Positions 26,188 through 38,436 of a DNA stretch of 64,000 nt are shown here, piece by piece. Position 1 is the stretch's first letter. Each line of letters begins with the position of its first letter. The notes beneath the pieces were generated by a model. It did no database searches. It worked only from the letters and a program-made list of their open reading frames with translations, and was not told the DNA's origin. The translations under genes were made by a program, and so were the position numbers. The DNA comes from Eopsaltria australis (lineage: Eukaryota; Chordata; Aves; Passeriformes; Petroicidae), in assembly GCA_034509425.1 (NCBI GenBank), contig JAVTVJ010000458.1:1240001-1304000 (forward strand), given 5' to 3'.

Positions 26188-29100
26188 AGGAATTCTACTT
26201 AAAAGCAGGATGGAGGAAAAAAATCCAGCCTGCTCAGACTGCATTCTCCAGGTTTTCAGGTGGACTAAACATTCCTGTGAGCCTGCAAGAAGTGAAGAGG
26301 CTCTAGAAATACCTCAGTGACTGGGTGGGCAGAAAGACAGAAATGAGAGAATTCTGTACATTTGCATAATTGCTTTCAGCTCTGTTGGTGTGTTACCCTT
26401 CTCTGCAGCAAGTGCTGGAGATTGATTTGTTGTCTTTAAAATTGATTTTCTGATCTTGGTATGCACAAGGTTGTTCGTGTGTTGACCTAGAGCGTGTCAA
26501 GTGTTTATAAATGTTTGGGGAACTTAGCAGACACAGAGAAATGGGATTGTGAGCTCTGGACTTCCTATCTGTTGCTGCTGCTTCTCTAAACCAAAGTTGT
26601 TATTTACCATTTAATGTATTCTTATTTCCCAGTATAAGAATTTTACCTGAATTAATGAAAATGTGCCATCAAATGGCAAAGCCATGTGCACATTCTGCTA
26701 AATGTCCTTCAGAAAGTCACTGGTGCTGTGTGATTCTAATTAATTATCTCTGAGTTTGTTGTTCATCTAAAGCATTTAATTCCTCACGCAGGCTGGGGAG
26801 AGTTCTGTACCCCTTGCTTTTATTGGTGTGCTTCAGAGTGCATTTCAGTGCCATGGGGAAATGTTTCCCTGTACAGTTTCAGAATATTTTTCAAGTTTCA
26901 GGGTTTTTAGAAATCAGCACTGGTGTTACTTTACTCATCAAATTTCCCTAAGAGCCAAAAACAGGAAATTTTTGAGCCTTTTGAAGTAAAACCCATTGCC
27001 CACGAATGATGATGGGAATTCCATGGAAGCTCTGAGGATTTTCCTGCAGCCTCCTGGCATCTGCAGGTTATACCTCAGAATGTCTGAGCTCATGCCAGAC
27101 AGCTGCAGGGCTGTGCCAGCTGCTCCAGACCTTGAAATTGAGTGTTACGTTTTCTTTTAAATTTTGATATGTATTTGTATTTATTTATAATTATTTCTTG
27201 AAGGTTGGTTGTGTCTGGTTGATCACAGGACTCTGCAGGCACCCAGAACAGCTCTAGAGTCACTCAGTGTTTATTATGGAGTTTCTTTCTCTTAGAGCTG
27301 ATTTGGCACATTTGCTTCTGAATCTCCTAAAAGCCCTTAGAATTCCAAAAGCCTTTTTCAACATTCTGTGTTGTGAAATAGATTTTTATAAATAAAACAA
27401 AGCTTTTCTGAGAACCAGGGAATTCTTCATATTAAACAGCCTCTCAGAAAGAGTGATCCAGGAGGAGGCTGCCAAGGTCACGTGGGAGGATTTTGTACGA
27501 GCTGGAAGTCACCCACCGTCCTGAATTTATTTATTTTTTAATTCACACTGAATCTGAAAACTGTTTTATTTTAATGAGCTGGATGGGAAGGCCTCCATTC
27601 CCAGAGATTGAGAGCTGAGTTTTGGCTACATCTTTATGCAGTTGCTGAAGTTAGAGGAACTTCTTTCCCATGCAGAGAAAGGATATTCCTGCATTCATTT
27701 ACCAACTACACGAGTAGTAATGAACGATATGCAAGGCTGACTTAATTTGCATTTGGCCATTTGAATTTCCTTTGTCAGTGCTGACACTGTTATCATGCAA
27801 TTATTGTGGAACACTTCTATTTGAAAAATTTTCTCCCACAGTACTGTTTACTGAGGTAAAGCACATTGGCTTTAATATTTTAATATATATACATAATGAA
27901 TGGCAAGGCAGGAGATGAAAATCACTCTTGCAGTGTATGACTTGGGAGGGGATTAATTCAAGTGACATTAGGTCCAAATGGTTATTTTGGAGATAGAGAG
28001 GATTTCTGTTCCGTCTGTTCTGGGTGCAGAATTGAGTCCCCAGCCTCAGCACAGAGAGACTGGCCCAGGGTTCTTAATTGTGCCTGTCATCTGAACTGTG
28101 AGAACTTAATTAGTTGCCTTCCTGCAAAGACAATATTTACCCTGTGGGTTATGATATAACAGAGCAAACTGTGACACTTCTCATTTTCCTGTTGCATTAG
28201 CAGGAGAAAAGAGGATTCTCTGTTCAACACACCCAAAATAAGAATGCTCAGCTACAGAGTACTGATACCATCTTAGGCAGTTCTGTCATTCTATGGGAAG
28301 CCTCACAGTTGGTTGTCTCAATTAATTTTATTTTCCTGATGTTTTTAGTTTAATTATCTGTGAGAGGATAAGTTAAAGATGTAAAGCAGGTGTGCAGTGG
28401 CAGAGGGACAGGGTGAGTCCCTTTGGAGAAGCTCTGCAGAGGAGGACACCACATGTGGAATAGAAAATGCAATCTGCATTCTGTGCTTGAACTTCTGCTG
28501 TTTTCATGGTGCTCATTAGAGGTGTGCTACCCAAAAACAGAGTTTGGTCTTTATAGCTTATTACAGGTGGAAAATGTTACCAATTTTGTGCTATAGATTT
28601 TGTAATATCAGCTCATCCTCACTTTGATTGCTTTTCTGCTTGTAGGAATTTGGGAGAAGATGATTCTGGGGAGGTGTTTTGTGTATTGGCAGGTTGTTGG
28701 CTGGTTTTACATTGTGATTTTTTGCATCTTTCTACAAAGCATCTCTGGCCATTTATTCACAATATATTGGGCTTACTGCAGGTCTGGCTTTGCATGCCAA
28801 TGCACTTTGTCAGGGTGCATTCAGTGCTGTGCTGCAGGCAGGAATTCCGGGAGCCCTGTTGAGACCTGGTCAATCATCATTTCAAACCCAATTTCCTGTC
28901 TGTATCTCCACTGCATTTCTGGAACTGCAGCACAGGGGGTTTGGTCTAATTATTGCCCATTATTGCCTCCACATAACAGGGCTGAGCTGTTCCATTTGTA
29001 AGGTGTGCAGTTCCAGAATTGCTCTCACATCCTGAGCACCCTCCTTGCTGGGTGATTGTGGGATGTTTGCATTGCTGGCTTGTTTCAGTCTCAGTGCTGT

Positions 29101-30212
29101 TATGTTTTAAAGGGTGCTGCAATTAGGCTGAAGTTATTTTTAATGATGACTGAAACCAGATGTGAGATATTGATGGTGTGCATTAATGATAATTCTGATA
29201 GTCCTGTATTTTGAGTAACTAATTTCAAATCCTAGAGCTGCCTCTATTGTGTAAAAACCAGACACTAACCTTGCAAGAGTTGGTTTTATTTGCCCATCCT
29301 CAAAACACACAGCAAAAATTAACCTTTAATATGATTTGTAGTGTCTCACTAGAAGATATCTTCATGTCACACACCTGATTTCTCCTTTGGATATAATAGG
29401 CTTTGCTACAAGATTTGTAAGAACATTATCACTAATACATCTGTTAGTGTGTGCATTAACTCATCTCCTTTACCCTCTCATGGAAGTATTTAATGTCATA
29501 ATATTGTTATTTAAAAACTATATACATACTGTACAGTGCCTTCCAGATGGAGGTCTAAAAATAACAAAGATGCTGGAGTTCTTCCTCAGATCTACATTCT
29601 ATTCACTTCCCATTTTCTCTGTGATTTCTGTGGTTTTTTCCTTCTGTTTTTTGTTGCATTGGGTATTTATTCTGTTGGTGAAGAAGATTCTATTTAAATA
29701 AGTATAAGGCGAGTATATAAAACTTTACAACGCTGTCTATGTGCCTGTAATTCCATGAATATATTACTGGAGTGGAATGTCAGCCTTCCTGCATTTTCCC
29801 CTACAAATTTAAATTACAAATTAAAATTGACACACCAGAGTGAAATAGGGAAAGTGTTCAGTCATTGTGAGGATGATTTGTTTTTTATTTTAAAGGGAGA
29901 ACATTTCTAAAATAATATAATAGGAAAAAAAGCCATTATTGGCAGTATTCCCTCAGGAGAGGAAGAAATAATTCAGCTTGGAGGGACACAGATTTTTCTG
30001 TCCTGTGGTCAGGTTGCATTGTCAGCTCACCTGGCTTCGGCTCTGTAAGAATTCTGTACAAAATAGAATGGGATGGAGGACCCAAAAGGTCCTCATGACT
30101 TCACTGAGCAGAATTTAAGTCTGAGAAGAAAAGCAAATTCCATCATTACTGGGGGTGATTAAAATCCAGCAAGATTTTGAATCAACGATTTCAAAATTAA
30201 TTAATTGTTTCC

Positions 30213-30273
30213 TTTAAAAAACCCCAAACAAAACAAACCACCCAAAAAGACCAAACCAGAACAAGAAAAACCA
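30213..30273. repeat. A/C-rich tract
   Basis: Almost entirely A and C on the + strand (AAAAAACCCCAAACAAAAC and similar). It is the complementary composition to the G/T tracts elsewhere in the window. Confidence 0.7.
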
Positions 30274-32884
30274 CCTAGATCTGGTGATTCACTCCTGAAA
30301 AAATACTTTATCACTCCTGCCAGACATTCCAAAGATGACTGGCAATTTCTTTACTTGTAAAATCTGTTCCTTACAAGATGGATTTGACAAAAGCTTATTT
30401 TATTTTTAAACCTACTTCACCAGAGTGAAAACCTTAAAGGGAGATATACTAGAAGTTTCATTTTTTTTTTCTCCTAATGGATAACCACTCAGAAGGAGGC
30501 TGGAATTGCATTTATGGAGCCTTCTGAATATTTACTTTCTGTTGAAATAATAGAGACACTATTACTAGGGAATATACATTTCAAAAAAAAGATTTCTTCA
30601 CTGAAGGCAGTCATGATTTTGTTTTAAAGGAGTGGCAATTCATGGTCTAAGTGAACAGATATGAATCTAATTCTGAGTTGTTCTTAAACTTCTTAGGAAA
30701 ATTTCTTAAAATGTGTTGTTAAAGAATCAGGAAGTTGTGTAGCACCAAGGGGGAAGAATTGAGGGAGATGTGTGAACCTTTATAAAGCTGATTGAGCAGT
30801 TTGCTGGAACTGTTTTGTGCTAAGGCCTTTATTGATAGGACAGGAGGTGAGAGGATGGAACATTCAAAGACAAAGCAATGCAGTGGAACACAAAGCCTAT
30901 TTCAGGGGAATTTCTCTTCAGTGTAGGGGGTGCTGTCCAAGGTCTGCAAAAAAAACTCTGAGAGGAAAATTTCTGCAAAATATTGATAATAAGGTGGTGT
31001 TACTCTGAGAATTACATGTATAGAAGTGTAAGAGAACCTGGATTTTAATTGCGTGTTGTCATCTTTAAACACAATGGCAGCAACTTTGGATTGCTGAGGA
31101 CCTTTAAAAATCAACTTATAAAGGAGCCTATTAAGGATAGAGGGCAGAGTACAATTGAAAAGCATTGTTTGAACAGTCTGTGTTTTCTAGCAGAAAATAA
31201 CTTTTATAGGGTTTAGGCCTAGAGAATTTGAATATTAGCTTGTTATAAATGAAAATAGGAGCTCTTCAAATGGTGGTGGGGTTTTTTTTAAATTTTTTTC
31301 TTTCACTTCCAGATATGAATATAGCAGAATGAATTTCAAAAAGCAGAATTAGGAACTTCTAATTAGACTTCTCAGACAACAACTCCGTGATACTTTAGGT
31401 CTTTTAAATGTAGACACGTCCCCAGGTTCCTGTGTTTGCCTTCCCTGATGTTCTGAGGAGTGCCATGAACCCAGATGAAAGCTGGGATCTGCTCCAGCAA
31501 AGTATTGAATTCTCCATTATTCCATTTACAAAATATGAAGATGTATTCCTTCCTAAATCATCGCTTCTTACTTGTGAGTGAACAAAAGGCAGTTTCATCT
31601 CAATAGAAGCCTCTGAATACAAGAAAGGAAAAAAATGCAGCACCAGCATTAACAGGTTGCATTTAATATGGAAACAAGAAACACTTGTAGGGATGTTTAG
31701 ACATGAACTTCATTATTTGATTACAAAAGCAGTGGCAACAGAAGTTCTGTTTGAAAAAAAAAAAGATAATCTTTTATCTAGAAATCAAATTAGCAGCTGG
31801 TGTTCTGTAGGAATCTGGAGATTTCTGCTTCTCCCTTAACAATCCTTGCACTTGTTGTGTATCACCCATTCCAGCAAGAACATTTTCACCCTGCTGCAAA
31901 CTGAGAGATAAACATGGTTTTGTTACTTCAAAATTATCTTTTTTGTTGTTTTCTAAAAGACTGTCTGCGATTGTGATTTTAGATGAATTTTTTTACCGTA
32001 TTTTTCTTACAGATATGAATATCTTTATAATGGACTTCAAGTGTAGCTCTCAATCCCCAGTATTTTTTTCCTTTATTTAAAACATGACATAAAGTACTGG
32101 AAAATATGAAGTTTATAGGACTGCATAGTCTTTGGATTTCCACTTTCAACTCCTTTTTTTTTTGTACATAGATATCTCAGAGAAGTAAGAGATTATTCTG
32201 AGTTGATAGGGACCCACAAGGATGAAGTCCCAGTCTTAAGAGAATGGTGGACACATGGATTGACCCCCAACTTTGGTGTTTTTAGCACCAGACTTTGACT
32301 AGCTGATCTCATCTCTATTTAGATCTATGCATATTTTTAGGGGTTTTTTAATGCATATTTTAGAAGGGGCTTCCCCTCAAACAACTGGCATGAAAAGGTC
32401 ACATTTGCAATTTTTTGAAGAAGAAATCTCTCCCAGTAGCTCTCTGTTACCATCAGTACTTCAGGTTAAGTGTAAATACTGTGGGCTCTGGCTTTATCCT
32501 CCTGAAAATGACTCAATATGAATTTACTGTAATGATGGGCTAATTAGTGAAAGTTCACTGAGTTAGCTAAACATCCAGTGTTTGATTTCGAGAGATAAAT
32601 CTGCGCTCTGTCAACCTTTTCAGACACAATCCTGCTCCCAACATTATCTGACAGGTAGTCAGGCCCGGGGATGTGCTGCAGAACTCAGCTCTTCACTCTT
32701 GACTGGTTATTTCTCTCGTGGAGCAGAATTCACAACTGCCAGATGGGGAGTGGGGAGCACCAAAGAAACCTTTCAAGCCTTCCTTTCCTGCTTTCATGCA
32801 GCAGGAAATGGTTTGGAGATGTGGCTGTGACTCACCTGGCTGTGTTTTGGGGTTTTGGTTGCTGGAAACTCTCTCTTTGCCCAG

Positions 32885-32977
32885 TATATTTAGAAATACC
32901 TATATTTAGAAATATCTATATTTAGAAATGCTCTTAAATATCTATATTTAGAAATATCTGTATTTAGAAATGCTCTT
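32885..32977. repeat. Minisatellite with 16-bp TATATTTAGAAATATC unit
   Basis: Five units: 32885-32900, 32901-32916, 32917-32942 (16 bases plus a 10-base insert), 32943-32958 and 32959-32977. The third and fifth carry the GCTCTT variant, so a 42-base higher-order period (one short plus one long unit) is partly visible. Confidence 0.92.
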
Positions 32978-35900
32978 CTTTAGAGAAGATTCTGCATTTT
33001 TAACATTTTGCATTTTCAGACTATTGCATAATTCCAAAAGATAATTTCAGAAATCCCTTCACAATTGAGGTGTTCACACTTTACCAGACGAATCAAAACT
33101 CCCAAACCTTACTTAGCTAATCTTTGCTATCTCTGGATGTTATTTTATTGGAAGGAAAACAATGAGTTGTTTCTGTTGTGGTTCCAGGCGTACAGAAAGA
33201 TGAGTTTAAATCAGTCATTTACTGAAGAGTGTCCCTGTGAGGGGGGAGATAAAAGCCAGTGAAACAAGGTGATGGTCCCAGGTTGCTGTGCTGATGGCTG
33301 AGCAGGGGCACTGGATAAAAGCACATTTCTTGGAGAGCATCAAAACCCTTTTTTCTCTCAGCTGCTCGAGTAGTCTGAGCCAGGAAGAACTTGCTCCATG
33401 GCCATAGATGAGAGCAGTTGTTTAAAAACAAACAACAAAAGCACCCACAAATGTCATCATGTACACGGAATTTTCTGATGATTCATGCTAGAAATTCGAT
33501 CATTTTAATGAACAAAAATTGAATAAATTAATAAATTGGAAGCGACTCCTGGGAAGAGCCCTTATAGTTTCAGGAGAAGGTGACACTGGATTCTGGTTTG
33601 CAATGAAAATTAACATTCAGCACGTGAATAACTGAACTGAATAATTGTACAAACTGAAAGCTTATCCCTTAGATATTTGATGGACCTGTACAATGAAAAC
33701 TCTGATGGGTTGAAGTGATGTCCCCAGAAGTTCTGGGGCTGGGCAGCTTTTCCCAGTTTGTGTCCAGTGCTGCCCACGGGGTCCATGGATGCCACTAGAT
33801 GGAACCATCAGCCCTCCCTTCCTGGCAGGACAGAGCTCACTCAAAGCTCAGGAGCCTTTTAAAGCACCTAAGTAAAGAGTTTTTGTATTATTTTTCTGTG
33901 CATCTGTGAAGGAAGAAATAAATTGCTGCCTGCTTGGCTGAAATTGTTTTTACTAAAATAGGCAATACAATCTTTCCTGTATGACCACTGGGATTGTGTG
34001 CACTGACAGTGATGCCAACTTTGCAGTGTTCTCACCCCAAAGTTTTTGGGTTTGTGTCCCAGTTCCTGTCTAAAATCCCCCTTCATGGTATTTAATCAGT
34101 TCTACAAAAATTAAGCCAGGCTTTAATATAAATTGCATTCTTTGCAGGTTTTTGAATGAGTGGTGACAGTGAAGGAGAGCACTAGAAATACATTTTTTTA
34201 GAATCACATTTTATGTTTATATACCTTAACTCTCTTCTTAGCAAAAGAATAGATGGATTTTTATTAGGGAAAACATGAATTCCAAACTGTGACTGTGAGT
34301 AAGGGATAAGACTTTTTTTTTTTTCCTAATTTACCATATTGTGCATGAGTCCTTTCATACAGTAATTCATCTTTTAGTGCTGTCACAAGGCCGTGCTCAC
34401 TCCAGATTCAAAGCCCTGACACACTGCTGGAAGTGGGGATCTGTTTTGAAATGATGCAACAGCACTAAAAATAATTGCACCTTGAAATTGGGACCATCTA
34501 AGAATGGAAACAGTAGTTTGTCATTGTGCTTTTACTTTTTTTTCATTGACAGCAGTGATTGTAGTAAAAGATAAGCACGAAAGAGAACTTTTCTGGTGAG
34601 AAGAGTTCCCCTTGTCTTGTTTGCTTTTCATCTGGGGACCCACAGAATGCAGCTGCAGACAGCAGGGGGAAGAGTTTGGTCAAATTGCCACTCTGCCAAA
34701 CATCCATAAAGCAAAACAAAAAAATTTACATTCCCGATGACAAATCAAAGCTGAAAGTTGGCCTTGCCTGTTGTCATTCATTGCCATTCATATTTAGGAA
34801 GCAGACTGCTGTGATAATTGATTTGATGGTCCAGCTTGAGTGGAAGCACTTCTGGGCATAGCAGGCCTCAGAGATGCCAAAAAAGAAGAAAAGGTGGGAA
34901 TGAAATAATGCACTACTTTCTCCTCAGAGGCATGTGGCCCAGTTTTTGAGAACAGAAAAACATGCTTTAGAAGAAGGAAGAAAAAAAACTTAGGAACTCA
35001 GTAATAAGTACAAAAATGACCATATAGCCTCAGTCAGATAAAAATAGGCATTCAAAGAGAGACAATGAGTGTACATATTTTACTGGCAGGTGAATAATAG
35101 GAGAATGCTGTGGAAATAATCTGATTTTTAACGGGCTCTGTCCAAGGGAGTACCTTTCTTGCTTCTTTTTTTGTGCGACAACAAAAGAGGCTCCCTTTCC
35201 TAAAAACACAGACCCAAAAAAAATACAACGTTTCAATTTTTTTTAAGCTTTCCAAAGAGGAATTGATAGTTCGGAAGAAGGAATTATTGAATTTGAAAGG
35301 CAATATTTGTGCTTGGATTATGTGAACTCCCGTTGGGTTTATTTACTCCAGGCAAAGGTGATAATGAGGCTTTTCCCTTATTCCTGGCCATGGGGCAGTG
35401 TTCACCCCCAGCCTCCTGCTGATAGGAATAACTCAGGACACTGAGTGCCGGTGGAGGAAAAAAGTAGATTAAAAAACTTTTGTATTCAGTGCTTGACCTC
35501 TTAATCACGACTGCCAGCACCCTTTCATCGATTTAAAGACCCAGACAAAACCAGATAAGATGTGAGCTATTGAAACACAAAACTGTAATCAGAACTGGTT
35601 TGTCTTTTGAGTGCTGCTTTTATTTACTTGCAAAACCAGTGTGGTCCTTCAACTTGCTGAACTCTTTGTATTCATAGTCCTGGATCTTTTATCCACAGCA
35701 AAGCAGAAGTAACAGAAATGTACCAGGAAAGATTGAAAAGCAGAGCTCATGAAGGAGCAGGAGGTTGTGAGTGTGCTGTTCCAGGTCACACATGAATATT
35801 ACAGTCTGATTTTCAGGGTTTGGAAGGGCCTTTCCTGCCTTCATGAGATGATGGTGGTGTAAGCACACAATATATTCTACACTTGGAACAGGGTCTGTGA

Positions 35901-37082
35901 AAACATCCTCGTTTATTAGGAGAATATATCAAATTTTCCTGTTCATATGTTAATTTTTAAGTTCTTTTTTGCCATATTGGAAGCAGAAGCTCAGAGTTTC
36001 ATAAGCCATTAAACATCTGAAAGTGAGATAACCCATGTGCCATTATTCCTTTGAGTTCTTGCTTTCTATCTACTTATCTATAAAATTTCTTTTTGACTAT
36101 CAAAACACTCAGTTAAATTGAGGGATAGGAAACATCATACGTGGCAGGTGTTTAAAGGAAATGCTGTTTGTGCATCTCCCCAGAGAGCACTTCTCTGAGA
36201 AGCCTTGGTTGGAAGTGATGCTGGAGTTCAGGTGGGGTGCTGGTCTTGGTCACAGGGAGCTCAGGTGGGGCAGCAAGGGAGGAGGGACAAGTGGGAGTTG
36301 GAAAGTTCTGATTTAGTGGGAATTTATGCACGGCACTAAAAGGTGGCAGCAGGATGAGGAGAATGCCTGGATTAACCTGACTCTGGATCACTTGTACATC
36401 ACTGCTGAGTTAAGTCTGGATCTGCACCACAGATCAATGTTCTGTTACTCTGAAATGTGTGACTTCTCCTCTGTGTTTGTTGACAAGTCTGCACTGCCTT
36501 CCAGGGAGTTTTGGAGGCGTTTGTGACAAATGACTGTGTTTCCTAAGCACACAGATCCTGGTCAGTCCATCTGAGCTGGAGCTGGGAAAGTGCTTCCTGC
36601 TGAGCACACTGCAGTAAATATTATTAGACCTTGATTAAAAGATAATTGGAGTAATTTAGATTTTTATTGTGAATTCTACGTGAGCCATTCTGCTGTAGCA
36701 GTAATGATTAGTAATTATTTTTCATTCTATTTTCAAACTGGCCAGCATCTCCATGCTTCACTACCTCTCAGGCAGATCTGGTCATGACCAGAGGAACTGC
36801 AGGGATGTCCCATGCTGGGTGTTCCAGCTGGAGAGCTCTGCCTGCACATGGGACATTGCAGGAGCTCACTGACCCCACGTGCACACAGGTGCAGCTGCTG
36901 GTCCCAAAATGGGGAGCCTGGCTCAAGGAATTGGGAAAACTTCTCACAGCTGAGTGGATTTTCCACTCTATCATGTCATTTACTCACACAGTGAGGGCAG
37001 CACAGGTAAAACCTTTCTCATCCTTTGAATTACCCTTCCTGTGCCCTTCTCCCTCCCCATGGTGGTGGTTTATGGTGTGTTC

Positions 37083-37170
37083 AGAGCATCATGGAAAGGT
37101 CCAATCTGGAAGGGACCTTGAGGTTTTCCCATCCAACCTCCTGTTGCAAAAAGGGCAGGGGCTGCTTCCC
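37083..37170 (-). mobile_element. CR1 LINE 3' tail fragment, reverse orientation
   Basis: The pattern TCTGGAAGGGACCTTGAGG then CCCATCCAACCTCCTG is the antisense signature of a CR1 3' end (GGTTGGAAGGGACCT...CATCCAACC). The following GGGCAGGGGCTGCTT resembles the next part of CR1. It is diverged and short. The element lies inside a 154-codon open frame, which it helps explain away. Confidence 0.72.
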
Positions 37171-38077
37171 TGCCAAGCTGTGCTGAGTATTTCTAGGAAA
37201 GAAGTTTCCAGCACTGGTCTGGGAACTAAACATCTGTGTGATGTTTAATTGTTGTCACAGTGGGGTTGGAGTGTATCTCCTCGCAGGAGGAAGGAATTCA
37301 CCCTGGAGGAGCCCTGGTTTCTCTGTGAGCAGCACTCAGGAATTCAGGTGATTCTTTCTGTGTTAGGCAAAGCCCAGTCTGATTGCCAGATGTCAAAACA
37401 TGCCAGGAGAGAGCTCCACGCTCTGTAACTGGTTAAAAATGTGCCTTCTGTGCTGTCATATCATTTTTAATAGTCATGTGCAAGTGCTGCATCATAAAAA
37501 CAACCCGTCCAAAGCTCTGCTCAAAGCAAAGGAGAGATCAGCACAAAAGCACCTTCTTTAAAAAGGAAGAAAGCTACTGGAAGGTGACAGCTGGAACTCC
37601 AGTGCTTAATCTGTGTAATTAAAACTTTTCTAAAGAGCAGGAAAAGCAGGTTGGACTTGAGGTAGTTTTAGGAGTTAATTAGCCAGGTCTTTTTGAATAT
37701 TAAGAATGCCTTTGAAGGATAAAGTTTTTAAAAACTAGTTCAGGGCTTTCAAACAGCATAAATTAAGGCAGAAACTTTCTTTTTACACATCTTCAAGATG
37801 CAGACAGAGTCATCCTCCCTAACAGTGCCATTTCCTTCCATCAGAAATATAATCATAGATCCTTCTCAATGTCTGATCTTCCTGAGGATTTATTAGCTTG
37901 CTAACAGTGCCGTGGTAATTTAACTGGAAATAATATTTTACCGGAGTTTTTTGCAAATATTTTTGCAAATACTAAAGTCAGTAGCTCTTAAGTCATAAAC
38001 TGACTTTCTTCCTGGGCTGGGTACTGTGATATATCACCAATATTGAAAACAGCAAGCTGCACATTTCAAGGTACAGC

Positions 38078-38436
38078 CATAGAATTATAGAGTGCTTTGG
38101 GTTGTAAGGGAGCTGAAAAATCATCTAAACCATTCCAACATCCCTGCCCCACCTTCCATCAGCCCAATTTGCTCAAAACCTTCTTTAACCTGGCCTTGAA
38201 CACTCCCAGGGAGGGAGGGGAGCATCTACATCTCTTAGAGCAACCAGAGCCAGTGTCTGACCACCTCACAGAGAATTTTCTCCTAAAATCCTATCCATCC
38301 CTGCCTCTATCAGTCTGGAGCCATTCCCTGTGTCCTGTCACTCCATGTCCTTGTCACAAGTCCCCCTCCAGCTCCATTGGAGCCACTTTAGGCACTGAAA
38401 GGGGCTCTGAGCTCTCCCCAGAGCTTTCTCTTCTAA
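38078..38436 (-). mobile_element. CR1 LINE fragment, about 360 bp, reverse orientation
   Basis: The longest repeat copy in the window. On the + strand it reads as antisense CR1 in order: CATAGAATTATAGAGTG, GGGTTGTAAGGGA, CCTGGCCTTGAACACTCCCAG, TCTTAGAGCAACCAGAGCCA, GAGAATTTTCTCCTAA, GGAGCCATTCCCTGTGTCCT, TCACAAGTCCCCCTCCAGCT and CCAGAGCTTTCTCTTCT. These match the conserved blocks of the CR1 3' region in the correct order. A 139-codon open frame on the + strand is antisense to it and not a gene. Confidence 0.92.

Noticed and set aside
28624..29001. 125-codon Cys-rich frame starting after a TTGTAG acceptor-like site
   Set aside because: It has no homology I recognise and no family context.
29387..29701. 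104-codon hydrophobic frame that looks like a membrane protein
   Set aside because: T-rich DNA gives Leu/Phe/Ile runs by chance; there are no motifs and no gene context.
36784..37248. 154-codon open frame, the longest in the window
   Set aside because: Its last third is antisense CR1 and the rest shows no recognisable domain or splice logic.
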